From contig NZ_JAECRZ010000001.1 in NCBI RefSeq assembly GCF_016019955.1, positions 372,001-436,000 of the forward strand: a stretch of 64,000 bases of DNA. The letters run 5' to 3'. Shown piece after piece: positions 44,687 through 53,981 of this stretch (within the stretch, counting starts at the first letter, position 1; every line of letters begins with the position of its first letter). Source of the stretch: Thiosulfatihalobacter marinus (GTDB taxonomy: Bacteria > Pseudomonadota > Alphaproteobacteria > Rhodobacterales > Rhodobacteraceae). The position numbers and the translations under genes were made by a program. The notes under the pieces are model-generated. The model did not search any database and was not told the origin of the DNA. It saw only the letters and a list, made by a program, of their open reading frames with translations.

Positions 44687-46927
44687 GTGACAAGCCGGGC
44701 AGATACCAGTCATTGGGACAAGTTCCGGCGTTTGCGCCGCCAAAGGCGTGTCCAGAATGCCGCAACCTGGGGGCTTGTCGGGCTGGGACCGGTGCTGGCG
44801 CTGAGCACCTACCTGATTCTCGGGCCGTTCGGACAGGGCGCAAGCTCGAACGGTTTGCGGGTCATCCTGATGACCGATCTTGTCTACGTGCTGGCCATTG
44901 CGGCCCTGGTCCTGCATCGGGTGGCGCGCATGGTGGCGTCGCGTCGGGCGCAATCGGCCGGCTCGCGGCTGCATCTGCGATTGACCGGAGCGTTCGCGGC
45001 CCTTGCGCTGGTGCCGGCGGTCACGGTGGCGGTATTTGCCGGGCTGACCGTGAATATCGGCATGGAGGGCTGGTTCAGCGATCGCGTGCGGCAGGTGGTG
45101 GGCAATTCCCTGTCGGCGGCCCAGGCTTATGAGGCGGAACATATCGAGGGCCTGGAGATTGACGCGCGCGCGCTGGCCGAATTTCTGGATGCCAATCGCC
45201 GCGCGACGTTCTTTATGAATGAGGGCGATATCCGGGTTGTGCTGGCCAGCGGCCAGAGCCAGATCCAGCGCGGGCTGAAGCGGGCGTATGTGATTGACGG
45301 AACAGGGGCAATTCGCGCGCGCGGCGAACGTTCCTATCTGTTCTATTTCGAACCTCCGGCACAAGGCGACCTGCAAAAGGCACGCAGCGAAGGCTTTGCC
45401 GTCATCCGTGATCTGGAAAACAGCGAGCTGCGCGCGCTGGTGCGTTTGGACGCGTTCGTGGACAGGTTCCTGTATGTCAGCCGCGATGTGGATGGCGACA
45501 TCTTCACGCTGCTGGACGAGACCCGGGAAAGCGCACAGCTGTACCGTCAACTGGAAAGCGAACGCGGGCGGGTGCTGTTCGAGTTTGGCCTGATATATGT
45601 CGGTTTCGCCGTGATCCTGATCCTTGCGGCGATCTGGATGGGGATGTGGTTTGCCGAACGTCTGTCGCGCCCCGTGGGGCGGCTGACGGGGGCCGCGCAA
45701 CGTGTCGGCGCGGGCGACCTGGACGTGCAGGTGCCCGAGGAGGATGGCGATGACGAAATCGCCATGTTGGGGCGCTATTTCAACCAGATGACCCGGCAAC
45801 TCAAGGCGCAGCGCGAAACCCTGCTGGACAATACACGCCAGATCGAACGCCGACGCCGCATGTTCGATTCAGTGCTTTATTCGGTAACGTCGGGTGTTGT
45901 TGGCCTGGACGCGGACGGGCGGGTGTCCTTTGTGAACCGCTCTGCCGAGCGCCTTCTGGACTGGTCGGACGATCGTCAGGCCATGGCGCTGTCGGTGGCT
46001 GTCCCGGAATTCGGCGCCATGTTCGATGCCCTGAAACAGCGTGGCAATGAAGTTTCCCAGGAGGAAATCAAGGTGACACGGGCCGGGCGGCTGGAGAATC
46101 TTCTGGTGCGCATGTCGACCCGGCGCCGGGAAGATGGGTCGCTGGAAGGGTATGTGGTGGCCTTCGATGATGTGACCAATTTGGTGACGGCCCAGCGCAT
46201 GGCCGCCTGGGGTGACGTGGCGCGCAGGATTGCGCATGAGATCAAGAACCCGCTGACCCCGATCCAGTTGTCCGCCGAACGCATCCGGCGCAAGTTCTCC
46301 AGCCGGCTGGGCGAGGACAGCGAAACCCTGGATCAGATGACCGATGTGATCGTGCGCCAGACCAACGACTTGCGCCGGATCGTGGACGAGTTTTCCAAGT
46401 TTGCCCGGATGCCGGAACCGGAACGCAAGACGATCGACCTGATCGAATTGCTGAACGCGGCAGTGCTGTTGCAGGAAACCGGGCAGCCGCAAGTCTGCTT
46501 TGTCCGCGAAATCTGTGCCGGCCCGATCCAGGCCGATCTGGATGGGACAATGATTTCGCAGGCGTTGACCAACCTGATCAAGAATGCCGGGGAAGCGATT
46601 GAAACATTGATGGAAAAAGGCGCGCCGGAAGGGTTTCGGCCTGAGATAAGGGTGAGTTGCGAGGTGGATCGGTCCGACGCGGTGATCCGCATCGCCGACA
46701 ATGGAGTCGGACTGCCCGAAGATCGTGCGCGCCTGTTCGAACCCTATGTGACGACACGGGACAAGGGCACCGGGCTGGGTTTGCCGATCGTCAAGAAGAT
46801 TATCGAAGAGCATGGCGGCACGCTCGATCTTGTCGACGCGCCGGAATTTGACAGTAACGGCCACAAGGGGGCGATGGCGCAGATCAGGCTGCCGCTGTCG
46901 ACGGATGGCCATGGACATGACAAGTGA
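44687..46927 (+). CDS. ntrY: NtrY membrane-bound sensor histidine kinase
   Basis: A 746-residue kinase. N-terminal membrane helices lie at about residues 25-75 and 92-115, followed by an extracytoplasmic loop and a further helix near 300. A HAMP domain (LSRPVGRLTGAAQRVGAGDLDVQV) comes next, then a PAS domain and the kinase core (H-box [19 protein letters not shown]-box LIKNAGEAI, G-boxes DNGVGLP and GTGLGLPIV). Pairs with NtrX; in related bacteria it senses redox or nitrogen signals. GTG start with TTGAGGG upstream. Lies 101 bp after ntrC. Confidence 0.95.
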   Translation: MTSRADTSHWDKFRRLRRQRRVQNAATWGLVGLGPVLALSTYLILGPFGQGASSNGLRVILMTDLVYVLAIAALVLHRVARMVASRRAQSAGSRLHLRLTGAFAALALVPAVTVAVFAGLTVNIGMEGWFSDRVRQVVGNSLSAAQAYEAEHIEGLEIDARALAEFLDANRRATFFMNEGDIRVVLASGQSQIQRGLKRAYVIDGTGAIRARGERSYLFYFEPPAQGDLQKARSEGFAVIRDLENSELRALVRLDAFVDRFLYVSRDVDGDIFTLLDETRESAQLYRQLESERGRVLFEFGLIYVGFAVILILAAIWMGMWFAERLSRPVGRLTGAAQRVGAGDLDVQVPEEDGDDEIAMLGRYFNQMTRQLKAQRETLLDNTRQIERRRRMFDSVLYSVTSGVVGLDADGRVSFVNRSAERLLDWSDDRQAMALSVAVPEFGAMFDALKQRGNEVSQEEIKVTRAGRLENLLVRMSTRRREDGSLEGYVVAFDDVTNLVTAQRMAAWGDVARRIAHEIKNPLTPIQLSAERIRRKFSSRLGEDSETLDQMTDVIVRQTNDLRRIVDEFSKFARMPEPERKTIDLIELLNAAVLLQETGQPQVCFVREICAGPIQADLDGTMISQALTNLIKNAGEAIETLMEKGAPEGFRPEIRVSCEVDRSDAVIRIADNGVGLPEDRARLFEPYVTTRDKGTGLGLPIVKKIIEEHGGTLDLVDAPEFDSNGHKGAMAQIRLPLSTDGHGHDK

Positions 46928-46933
46928 GGTCTC

Positions 46934-48370
46934 ATGAGTGACATTCTGATTGTGGATGACGAACGCGATATTCGCGAACTGATCTCGGACATCCTGGAGG
47001 ATGAGGGCTATACCACGCGGCTGGCGGGCAATTCGGATGATGCGATGGCAGAGATCGCGCGCGAACAGCCTTCGTTGCTTATCCTCGATATCTGGCTGAA
47101 AGACAGCAACATGGACGGTATCGACATTCTGAAGGCTGCCAAGCGGGATTACCCGGAAGTGCCGGTGGTGATTATCTCGGGGCATGGCAATATCGAGATC
47201 GCCGTGGCGGCGATCAAGCAGGGCGCCTATGACTTTATCGAAAAGCCGTTCAACATCGACCAGCTGCTTGTGGTGATCCGGCGGGCCATGGAAACCTCGC
47301 GCCTGCGCCGGGAAAACACCGAATTGAAGCGACAGGATGTGAAGCCCGCCGAGATGATGGGTGAAAGCGCGGCCTTCCGAACGTTGGTGGGGCAGTTGGA
47401 CAAGGTGACGAAATCCAATGGCCGTGTGATGCTGACCGGCCCGGCGGGCGCGGGCAAGGATGTGGCGGCGCGGTATATTCATGCCAATTCCAACCGGGTC
47501 GGCGGACCGTTCGTGACGGTGAACTGTGCGGGGATGGAACCGGACCGGGTGGAAGAGGTTCTGTTTGGCCGGGAAGGCGGCGACCGGGGTATCGAGACCG
47601 GTCTGCTGGAACAGGCGCATGGCGGGGTAATCTATTTTGACGAGGTGGCCGACATGCCGTTGGCGACCCAATCGAAAATCCTGCGGGTGCTGGTGGATCA
47701 ACAATTCCAGCGCGTCGGCGGTTCGGTCAAAGTGCGGGTGGACCTGCGGGTGATCAGTTCGACCAACCGGGACCTGAAATCGGAGATCGACGCGGGCCGG
47801 TTCCGGGAAGAGCTGTTTCACCGGTTGAACGTGGTGCCGGTGCGGGTGCCGTCGCTGGAAGAGCGTCGCGAGGATATTCCGCTTTTGGCCGGATATTTCA
47901 TCAATGAATTCCACGAGTCACAGGGGCTGCCGCGACGCGCGATGAGTGAAGAAGCCGAGGCCTTGATGCAGACCATGGTCTGGCCGGGCAATGTGCGTCA
48001 GTTGAAGAACCTGATCGAGCGGGTATTGATTCTGGGCGATGGAGCGGGCGAGATCGAGGCGCGCGAATTGCCCGGCGAAAGTGACGGAGGCGATGCGGGT
48101 GATCGCGTCGTGCTGTCAGGCGCGCTGGCCACCCTGCCATTGCGCGAGGCGCGCGAGGCGTTCGAGCGCGAATACCTGCTGACCCAGATCAACCGCTTTG
48201 GCGGCAATATCAGCCGTACCGCCAATTTCGTGGGTATGGAGCGCAGCGCGCTGCATCGCAAGCTGAAATCGCTGGGTGTCGTGACATCGAACAAGGCGGG
48301 TGCGCGGGTGGCGCATGTGCCCGAGGATGGAGACGAAGCCCCCCCGCACGAGGCGCGCGAGGCGGGCTGA
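46934..48370 (+). CDS. ntrX: NtrX response regulator lacking GAFTGA
   Basis: A 478-residue regulator. The receiver domain has the phospho-Asp in LLILDIWLKDSNMDG. The AAA+ domain has an altered Walker A (GPAGAGKD) and GGVIYFDEVADM. The Fis-type HTH is near the C-terminus (GGNISRTANFVGMERSALHRKLKSLG). Where sigma-54 activators have GAFTGA, this protein reads LFGREGGDRGIETGLLEQ. It therefore probably acts as a sigma-70 repressor or activator. It follows ntrY by six bases. Confidence 0.94.
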   Translation: MSDILIVDDERDIRELISDILEDEGYTTRLAGNSDDAMAEIAREQPSLLILDIWLKDSNMDGIDILKAAKRDYPEVPVVIISGHGNIEIAVAAIKQGAYDFIEKPFNIDQLLVVIRRAMETSRLRRENTELKRQDVKPAEMMGESAAFRTLVGQLDKVTKSNGRVMLTGPAGAGKDVAARYIHANSNRVGGPFVTVNCAGMEPDRVEEVLFGREGGDRGIETGLLEQAHGGVIYFDEVADMPLATQSKILRVLVDQQFQRVGGSVKVRVDLRVISSTNRDLKSEIDAGRFREELFHRLNVVPVRVPSLEERREDIPLLAGYFINEFHESQGLPRRAMSEEAEALMQTMVWPGNVRQLKNLIERVLILGDGAGEIEARELPGESDGGDAGDRVVLSGALATLPLREAREAFEREYLLTQINRFGGNISRTANFVGMERSALHRKLKSLGVVTSNKAGARVAHVPEDGDEAPPHEAREAG

Positions 48371-48381
48371 ACACCCGTCTT

Positions 48382-48819
48382 TCATGCGCCGGGTTTGGAC
48401 AGGTCTATCAGGACACGACTGCCATCGGATTGTCGCACGGCGCAGATATCGGGTGTAATCGGGGGCGACACGGTGAGGGGGCGATAGTTGCGCCCTTCGA
48501 TCTGTTCGGCCTTGCACATTGGAATCGTGACGCGGGCAAAGCCCTGTTGTTCGAGACAGGTGCGCACGGTGGCATTGCGCCGTCCCTCGTTTGCGTCAAA
48601 TACCTCGTAGCGGTGCCCGATAACGCGGCCCTGCCCATCGGTGACGGGCCACCAGTCCTGGATGATCATCGGCGGTACGGTTTGCGCGGCATAGGAATTG
48701 CACTGGGCGCGCGCCACGTTGCTTTCCTGGACGGTCGCGCCAACCTTGTACATCGGCGTGTATTGAAGACAGCCCGAGAGCAGCACTGGGGCGGCGAGCA
48801 GGGCAAGGGCTGGTTTCAT
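48382..48819 (-). CDS. Small lipoprotein, paralogue of the adjacent one
   Basis: A 145-residue lipoprotein. The signal peptide ends in the lipobox LLSGC (cysteine about residue 17). The mature part has four further cysteines and the closing pattern IPMCKAEQIEGRNYRPLTVSPPITPDICAVRQSDGSRVLIDL, shared with the next gene. The start was set at the second ATG, since GGAG would touch the first. Function unknown. Convergent with ntrX, and, with its partner, placed between ntrX and trkA. Confidence 0.78.
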   Translation of the reverse strand: MKPALALLAAPVLLSGCLQYTPMYKVGATVQESNVARAQCNSYAAQTVPPMIIQDWWPVTDGQGRVIGHRYEVFDANEGRRNATVRTCLEQQGFARVTIPMCKAEQIEGRNYRPLTVSPPITPDICAVRQSDGSRVLIDLSKPGA

Positions 48820-48832
48820 CGGCATCTCCGAG

Positions 48833-49303
48833 TCAAAGCGGGTTTGTCAGGTCGATCAGCGCGCCCCCCCCGCCATCAAGCCGGACGGCGCAGATATTTG
48901 GGGACGGTGTGGGAGAACGGGTGAGCGGCGCAAAGCTTTGCCCGTTCATCTGCGCGGTTGTGCAGATCGGGAAAGTATAGGGCGTGTAGCCCTTCACGCG
49001 CATACATTGATTGCGGTGCTGGATACGCATGTTGGCATTCACATCCGTGGTGGTGATCGTGGCGCCGCCGCCCCAGCCCCAGGCGCCCGGATAATAGCCG
49101 ACCGTCGCATAGGGGAACACAACCGGGAAATTGGCGGCCGGAAACAACTTGTTGGCTTCGATGTCGCAGGCGGCGCTGTCGCGGCTGACACGGTCGGCGG
49201 TTGTTCCGGGCTTTACAAAAGTCGGAAAGCTGGTTGCGGCGCAGGAGGCGAGCAACAGTCCGGCAAGCGCGAGGATGCTGAAATTGCGAATTTTTGCGCT
49301 CAT
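48833..49303 (-). CDS. Small lipoprotein, paralogue of the adjacent one
   Basis: A 156-residue lipoprotein with a signal ending LLLASC. The mature part has a Gly/Trp-rich segment (YYPGAWGWGGGATIT) and the ending FPICTTAQMNGQSFAPLTRSPTPSPNICAVRLDGGGGALIDL. That ending aligns with the downstream gene in cysteine spacing and in the ICAVR...LIDL terminus. Together they look like an old tandem duplication. Function unknown. It is divergent from trkA. Confidence 0.8.
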   Translation of the reverse strand: MSAKIRNFSILALAGLLLASCAATSFPTFVKPGTTADRVSRDSAACDIEANKLFPAANFPVVFPYATVGYYPGAWGWGGGATITTTDVNANMRIQHRNQCMRVKGYTPYTFPICTTAQMNGQSFAPLTRSPTPSPNICAVRLDGGGGALIDLTNPL

Positions 49304-49431
49304 GACCGCCCCCGAACCAGACGGGTTCAATCAAAACCCAAGCCGCGGGGTGAGGTCAATGGTTGCATTTGACCTTGGCGGGCCATTCTGTCATGGGTTG
49401 CTCCAATCCGGAAAGGCTGGAGAGGCAAGTC

Positions 49432-50808
49432 ATGAAGGTGATCATCTGTGGGGCCGGTCAGGTCGGATGGCAGATCGCGCGCCATTTGTCCGGCGAAAAC
49501 AATGATGTGACCGTTGTCGACAACAATCCCGATCTTGTGCGCCGGGCCACCGATACGCTGGACGTGCAGGGGATCGCGGGATTTGCCAGCTATCCGGATG
49601 TGCTGGACCGGGCAGGGGCGCGGGACGCCGACATGATCATCGCCGCGACCCATTCCGACGAGGTGAACATGGTCACCTGTCAGGTGGCGCATTCCGTGTT
49701 TGCGGTGCCGCGCAAAATCGCGCGGTTGCGCAGCCAGTCCTATCTGGACGTGGTGTATTCGGATCTCTACCGCCGCGATCACATGCCGATCGATGTGGTG
49801 ATCTCGCCGGAACTGGAAGTGGCCGAAGCCGCGCTGAAGCGGTTGCGGGCCCCGCGCGCGTTTGACACCGAAACCTTCCTTGATGGCAAGGTGCTGATGC
49901 TGGGGCTGGCGCTGGACGAGGATTGTCCCGTGCTCAACACGCCGCTGCGGCAGTTGACCGACCTGTTTTCAACATTGCGCGCGGTGGTCGTGGGGGTGCG
50001 CCGCAAGGGCACGCTGTTCGCCCCCGAGCCGAACGACCAGCTTTTTGTGGATGATGAAATATATGTCATCACCTTTGTCGAGGATGTCAGCCGAACCATG
50101 GAAGTGTTCGGCAAGACACAAAAAAAGCAGGAGCGTGTGATCATCATTGGCGGGGGCAATGTGGGGCTTATGGTGGCCCAGCGCCTGGAAAACAGCGCCG
50201 AGAGATTGCGCACAAAGGTCATCGAACGCAGCCGCAAGACGGCAGAGAAGGCGGCCGAAGCGCTGGAACGGACCATCGTGTTGAACGGCGACGGGCTGGA
50301 CCGGGCGATTCTGGCCGAAGCCGGGGTGGAACGCGCCGATGCGGTTCTGGCCGTGACGGATGACGACAAGACGAACATGCTGGCCTCGGTACGGGCCAAG
50401 GCCAGTGGCTGTCCGCTGACGATCGCGCTGATCAACGACCCCACGCTGGCGCCGCTGATGGCGCCGCTGGGGATCGACGCCTTCATCAATCCGCGGGCCA
50501 CGACGGTCAGTTCGATTTTGCGCCATATCCGGCACGGACGGGTGCGCGAGGTCTATTCCATCGGCGATGCCGAAGCCGAAATCATCGAGGCCGAAGTGTT
50601 GTCCACATCGCCGATCGCCGGGCAGAAGGTGCGCGACATCGACTTTCCCGAAGGCGTGCTGATCGGTGCGATCCTCAAGGAGGACAAGGTGATCAAACCC
50701 AAGGGGGGCACCCGTGTCGAAGAAGGTGACGTGATCGTCCTGTTCAGCATGGCGGCCGATGTGCCGGAGGTCGAGCGCCTGTTGCAGGTCTCGATCGACT
50801 TTTTCTGA
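49432..50808 (+). CDS. trkA: Trk system potassium-uptake protein TrkA
   Basis: Cytoplasmic NAD(H)-binding gating subunit of the Trk potassium channel. It has 458 residues with two tandem RCK units, each with a nucleotide-binding loop (KVIICGAGQVGWQIARHL near residue 1, and RVIIIGGGNVGLMVAQRL near 234) and a C-terminal ligand domain. GGAGAGG precedes the ATG at 49432. Followed four bases later by trkH. Confidence 0.96.
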   Translation: MKVIICGAGQVGWQIARHLSGENNDVTVVDNNPDLVRRATDTLDVQGIAGFASYPDVLDRAGARDADMIIAATHSDEVNMVTCQVAHSVFAVPRKIARLRSQSYLDVVYSDLYRRDHMPIDVVISPELEVAEAALKRLRAPRAFDTETFLDGKVLMLGLALDEDCPVLNTPLRQLTDLFSTLRAVVVGVRRKGTLFAPEPNDQLFVDDEIYVITFVEDVSRTMEVFGKTQKKQERVIIIGGGNVGLMVAQRLENSAERLRTKVIERSRKTAEKAAEALERTIVLNGDGLDRAILAEAGVERADAVLAVTDDDKTNMLASVRAKASGCPLTIALINDPTLAPLMAPLGIDAFINPRATTVSSILRHIRHGRVREVYSIGDAEAEIIEAEVLSTSPIAGQKVRDIDFPEGVLIGAILKEDKVIKPKGGTRVEEGDVIVLFSMAADVPEVERLLQVSIDFF

Positions 50809-50812
50809 ACCG

Positions 50813-52333
50813 ATGCTGTCGCACCTGTCCAGATTGCCGCTTTTCCTGCACATGGTCGCGATTTCAGGCCTGTTGATGTTCGTGCCTGCGATCGTGGCGT
50901 CGATGCAGAATGACGACTTTGTGGCGCGCATGTTCTTTTACAGCGCCGTTTTTGTCGTGTTTGTCAGCACGCTGATCGCGATGGCCATATCGGGCACGCG
51001 CCCAGCGCCGCGCACGATCGATCACTTGCTGGCGTTATTGAGCGGGTTTACCGTATTGCCCGTCATTCTGGCGTTGCCGTTCTACGAGGCGTTGGAAACG
51101 ACGACCTTTCTGAACGCCTATTTTGAAATGGTCTCCAGCCTGACCACAACCGGGGCGACGGTGTTCTCCCAACCTGAACGGCTTGCGCCTGCGCTGCATC
51201 TTTGGCGCGGCATGGTGGGCTGGATGGGTGGTTTGATGATGTGGATTGCCGCGTCCGCCGTGTTTGCGCCGCTGTCTTTGGGCGGCTTCGAGGTGACGGC
51301 CCGCGGCGAACCCGGGCAGGCCGTGTCGGGCGGCGGCCAGATGCAGCGCGCGGCCCCGATGAAACGCTGGGTGCGCGGCGCGCGGGCGCTGGTGCCGGTC
51401 TATGCCGGGCTGACGCTGGCGATCTGGGTGATGCTGATGGTGCTGGGCGACACACCGCTTGTTTCGCTGATGCACGCCATGTCAACCATGGCCACCAGCG
51501 GCATTTCGCCCGTTGGCGGGGTGCAATACGGCCAGTCCGGGCTGGCGGGCGAGGCAGTGATCTTTCTGTTTCTGCTTTTCGCCCTGTCGCGGACCACTTT
51601 TTCCGCCGATACCGGCGCGGTTCGGCGCGAGAGCCTTTTGCTCGACCCCGAGTTTCGCATGGGCATGATGATTGTGGTGGCCGTGCCAACACTTTTGTTC
51701 CTGCGACACTGGGTCGGGGCCTATGAGGTGGACGACGTGAGCAACACGTCCGCCGCGCTCAAATCCGCGTGGGGCGGTCTTTTCACTGTTCTCAGCTTCC
51801 TGACCACGACCGGGTTTGAAAGTGGCGAATGGGGGGTGGCGCGTGACTGGTCCGGGCTCAGTTCCTCGGGGCTGATCCTGCTGGGCCTGGCGGTAGTTGG
51901 CGGTGGCGTGGCGACAACCGCGGGTGGGGTCAAGCTGTTGCGGGTCTATGCGTTGTACTTGCAGGGGCTGGGCGAGATGGAACGGCTGGTGCATCCCAAT
52001 GTGGTGGTGGGCAGCCGTGGTGGCGGCGCGCGGCGCATACGGCGGCGTGGCGCGGTGATTGCCTGGGTGTTCTTCATGCTGTTCGCAATCTCGCTGGCCG
52101 CAATTACCGCCGTGCTGGCCGCGTTGGGCAGCGATTTCGAGGAAGCGCTGATCCTGTCGATTGCGGCACTGACAACAACCGGTCCGTTGACACAGATTGC
52201 CGGGGAAGCGCCGATCGACCTGTTGGTTCTTGGCGGCTGGGAAAAGCTGGTGTTGGGCGCGGCCATGGTGCTGGGACGGTTGGAAACCCTGGCGATCATC
52301 GCGCTGTTGTCGCCGGATTTGTGGCGCAAATGA
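50813..52333 (+). CDS. trkH: Trk system potassium channel TrkH
   Basis: Membrane subunit of 506 residues with the four P-loop selectivity repeats, seen as SSLTTTGATVF, STMATSGISPVGG, SFLTTTGFESGEW and AALTTTGPLT. About ten to twelve membrane helices surround them. It works with TrkA encoded just upstream. The ATG at 50813 gives a hydrophobic N-terminus (MLSHLSRLPLFLHM). Confidence 0.95.
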   Translation: MLSHLSRLPLFLHMVAISGLLMFVPAIVASMQNDDFVARMFFYSAVFVVFVSTLIAMAISGTRPAPRTIDHLLALLSGFTVLPVILALPFYEALETTTFLNAYFEMVSSLTTTGATVFSQPERLAPALHLWRGMVGWMGGLMMWIAASAVFAPLSLGGFEVTARGEPGQAVSGGGQMQRAAPMKRWVRGARALVPVYAGLTLAIWVMLMVLGDTPLVSLMHAMSTMATSGISPVGGVQYGQSGLAGEAVIFLFLLFALSRTTFSADTGAVRRESLLLDPEFRMGMMIVVAVPTLLFLRHWVGAYEVDDVSNTSAALKSAWGGLFTVLSFLTTTGFESGEWGVARDWSGLSSSGLILLGLAVVGGGVATTAGGVKLLRVYALYLQGLGEMERLVHPNVVVGSRGGGARRIRRRGAVIAWVFFMLFAISLAAITAVLAALGSDFEEALILSIAALTTTGPLTQIAGEAPIDLLVLGGWEKLVLGAAMVLGRLETLAIIALLSPDLWRK

Positions 52334-52461
52334 TGCGGCGGCGCGCTGCCCGTCGCAACATGATTGCTTTTTGGGGTGGAAACTCTTCAAGGCGCGCTCC
52401 ATACTCGCCATGGAATACTTGATTGCACCCGATGCACCCAAAAAGAACAAAGGCAAGCGCG

Positions 52462-52701
52462 ATGGCTTCGGATCGACAGAATCTTCAAGATGTATTTTTG
52501 AATCACGTCCGGAAAACCAAGGTTCCGGTAACGATTTTCCTGATCAATGGCGTAAAGTTGCAGGGCGTGATCACCTGGTTTGACAATTTCTGCGTGTTGC
52601 TGCGCCGGGACGGGCAAAGCCAGTTGGTTTACAAGCACGCGATTTCCACGATCATGCCGGCCCAGCCCATCAGCCTTTATGAGGGTGAAGACGCCTCTTG
52701 A
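52462..52701 (+). CDS. hfq: RNA chaperone Hfq
   Basis: Full-length 79-residue Hfq, a hexameric Sm-like chaperone for small RNA and mRNA pairing. The Sm1 region [27 protein letters not shown] and the Sm2 region [16 protein letters not shown] are intact. Short C-terminal tail, as in other Rhodobacterales. Start MASDRQN at 52462; the frame extends upstream without family residues. It overlaps hflX by one base, the conserved hfq-hflX pair. Confidence 0.97.
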   Translation: MASDRQNLQDVFLNHVRKTKVPVTIFLINGVKLQGVITWFDNFCVLLRRDGQSQLVYKHAISTIMPAQPISLYEGEDAS

Positions 52702-53972
52702 TGGAGCATGACGCGCAGATTACCCGTGCCTGGGTTCTGCATCCTGACATTTACGGTGCCGACCGACGCCGCCAGGCCTCGCTGGCGTTGGAGGAGGCTG
52801 TTGCGCTGGCTGATGCGCTGGCCGGGCTGGAGGTGGTCGGGTCAGGCATCGTGAAACTGCCCCGGGCGCATCCGGGAATGTTGTTCGGGTCGGGCAAGAT
52901 CGAAGAGCTGGGGTCGATTTTCAAGGCGAACGAGGTGGAACTGGTTCTGATCGACGGACCGGTGACACCGGTGCAGCAGCGCAATCTTGAAAAGGCCTGG
53001 AAGGTCAAGCTGCTTGACCGGACCGGGCTTATCCTGGAGATTTTCAGCGACCGCGCGCGCACCCGTGAAGGGGTGTTGCAGGTGGAAATGGCGGCGCTGA
53101 GCTATCAGCGCACGCGGCTGGTACGGGCCTGGACCCACCTGGAGCGCCAGCGCGGCGGGCTGGGCTTTGTGGGCGGGCCGGGGGAAACCCAGATCGAGGC
53201 GGACCGGCGCGCGATCGATGAACAGCTGGTACGGCTGCGCCGCCAGTTGGCCAAGGTGGTCAAGACCCGTGAATTGCACCGCAAGGCGCGCGCCAAGGTG
53301 CCCTATCCGATTGTGGCGCTGGTGGGATATACCAACGCGGGCAAATCGACCCTGTTCAACCGGGTGACGGGCGCGGATGTGATGGCCAGGGATATGCTGT
53401 TTGCCACGCTGGACCCGACGATGCGCGCGGTGCAGTTGCCGGACGGACCGGAAGTGATCCTGTCGGACACGGTGGGTTTCATCAGCGATCTGCCGACCGA
53501 GTTGGTGGCGGCGTTCCGCGCCACACTCGAAGAAGTGCTGGCGGCCGATCTGGTATGCCATGTGCGGGATGTCTCGCATCCGGAAACGGAACATCAGGCC
53601 GAAGATGTGCGCACCATTCTGGAAACGCTGGGCATCGGCGAGGATACGCGCCAGATCGAGGTGTGGAACAAGATCGATCTTCTGGAACCCGACCAGCGCA
53701 GCGCGATGCAGGCGAGGGCCGCGCGCGACGAGACGGTTTTTGCGGTTTCGGCGGTGACGGGAGAGGGGCTGGCGCCACTCTACCAGGCGATTGCGCGCAT
53801 ATTGGAGGAAGACAGGCGCCATGACGTGGTGAGCCTGCGCTTCGATCAGGGGCGCGAGCGGGCCTGGTTGTTCAAGGAAGGCGTTGTCGAGCACGAAGAA
53901 CAGACCGACGACGGCTTTGCGATTTCGGTGCATTGGACCGCCCGTCAGGCCGCACGGTTCGACAGTCTTTGA
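52701..53972 (+). CDS. hflX: GTPase HflX (ribosome-splitting/rescue)
   Basis: A 423-residue Obg-class GTPase that binds the 50S subunit and splits stalled ribosomes under stress. The N-terminal HflX domain has HPGMLFGSGKIEEL, followed by the SYQRTRLVRAWTHLERQRGGLGFVGGPGETQIE coiled region. The G domain has GYTNAGKST (G1), LFATLDPTMR (G2), DTVGFI (G3) and NKIDL (G4). The ATG shares a base with the hfq stop. Confidence 0.96.
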   Translation: MEHDAQITRAWVLHPDIYGADRRRQASLALEEAVALADALAGLEVVGSGIVKLPRAHPGMLFGSGKIEELGSIFKANEVELVLIDGPVTPVQQRNLEKAWKVKLLDRTGLILEIFSDRARTREGVLQVEMAALSYQRTRLVRAWTHLERQRGGLGFVGGPGETQIEADRRAIDEQLVRLRRQLAKVVKTRELHRKARAKVPYPIVALVGYTNAGKSTLFNRVTGADVMARDMLFATLDPTMRAVQLPDGPEVILSDTVGFISDLPTELVAAFRATLEEVLAADLVCHVRDVSHPETEHQAEDVRTILETLGIGEDTRQIEVWNKIDLLEPDQRSAMQARAARDETVFAVSAVTGEGLAPLYQAIARILEEDRRHDVVSLRFDQGRERAWLFKEGVVEHEEQTDDGFAISVHWTARQAARFDSL

Positions 53973-53981
53973 CCGGGCGGG

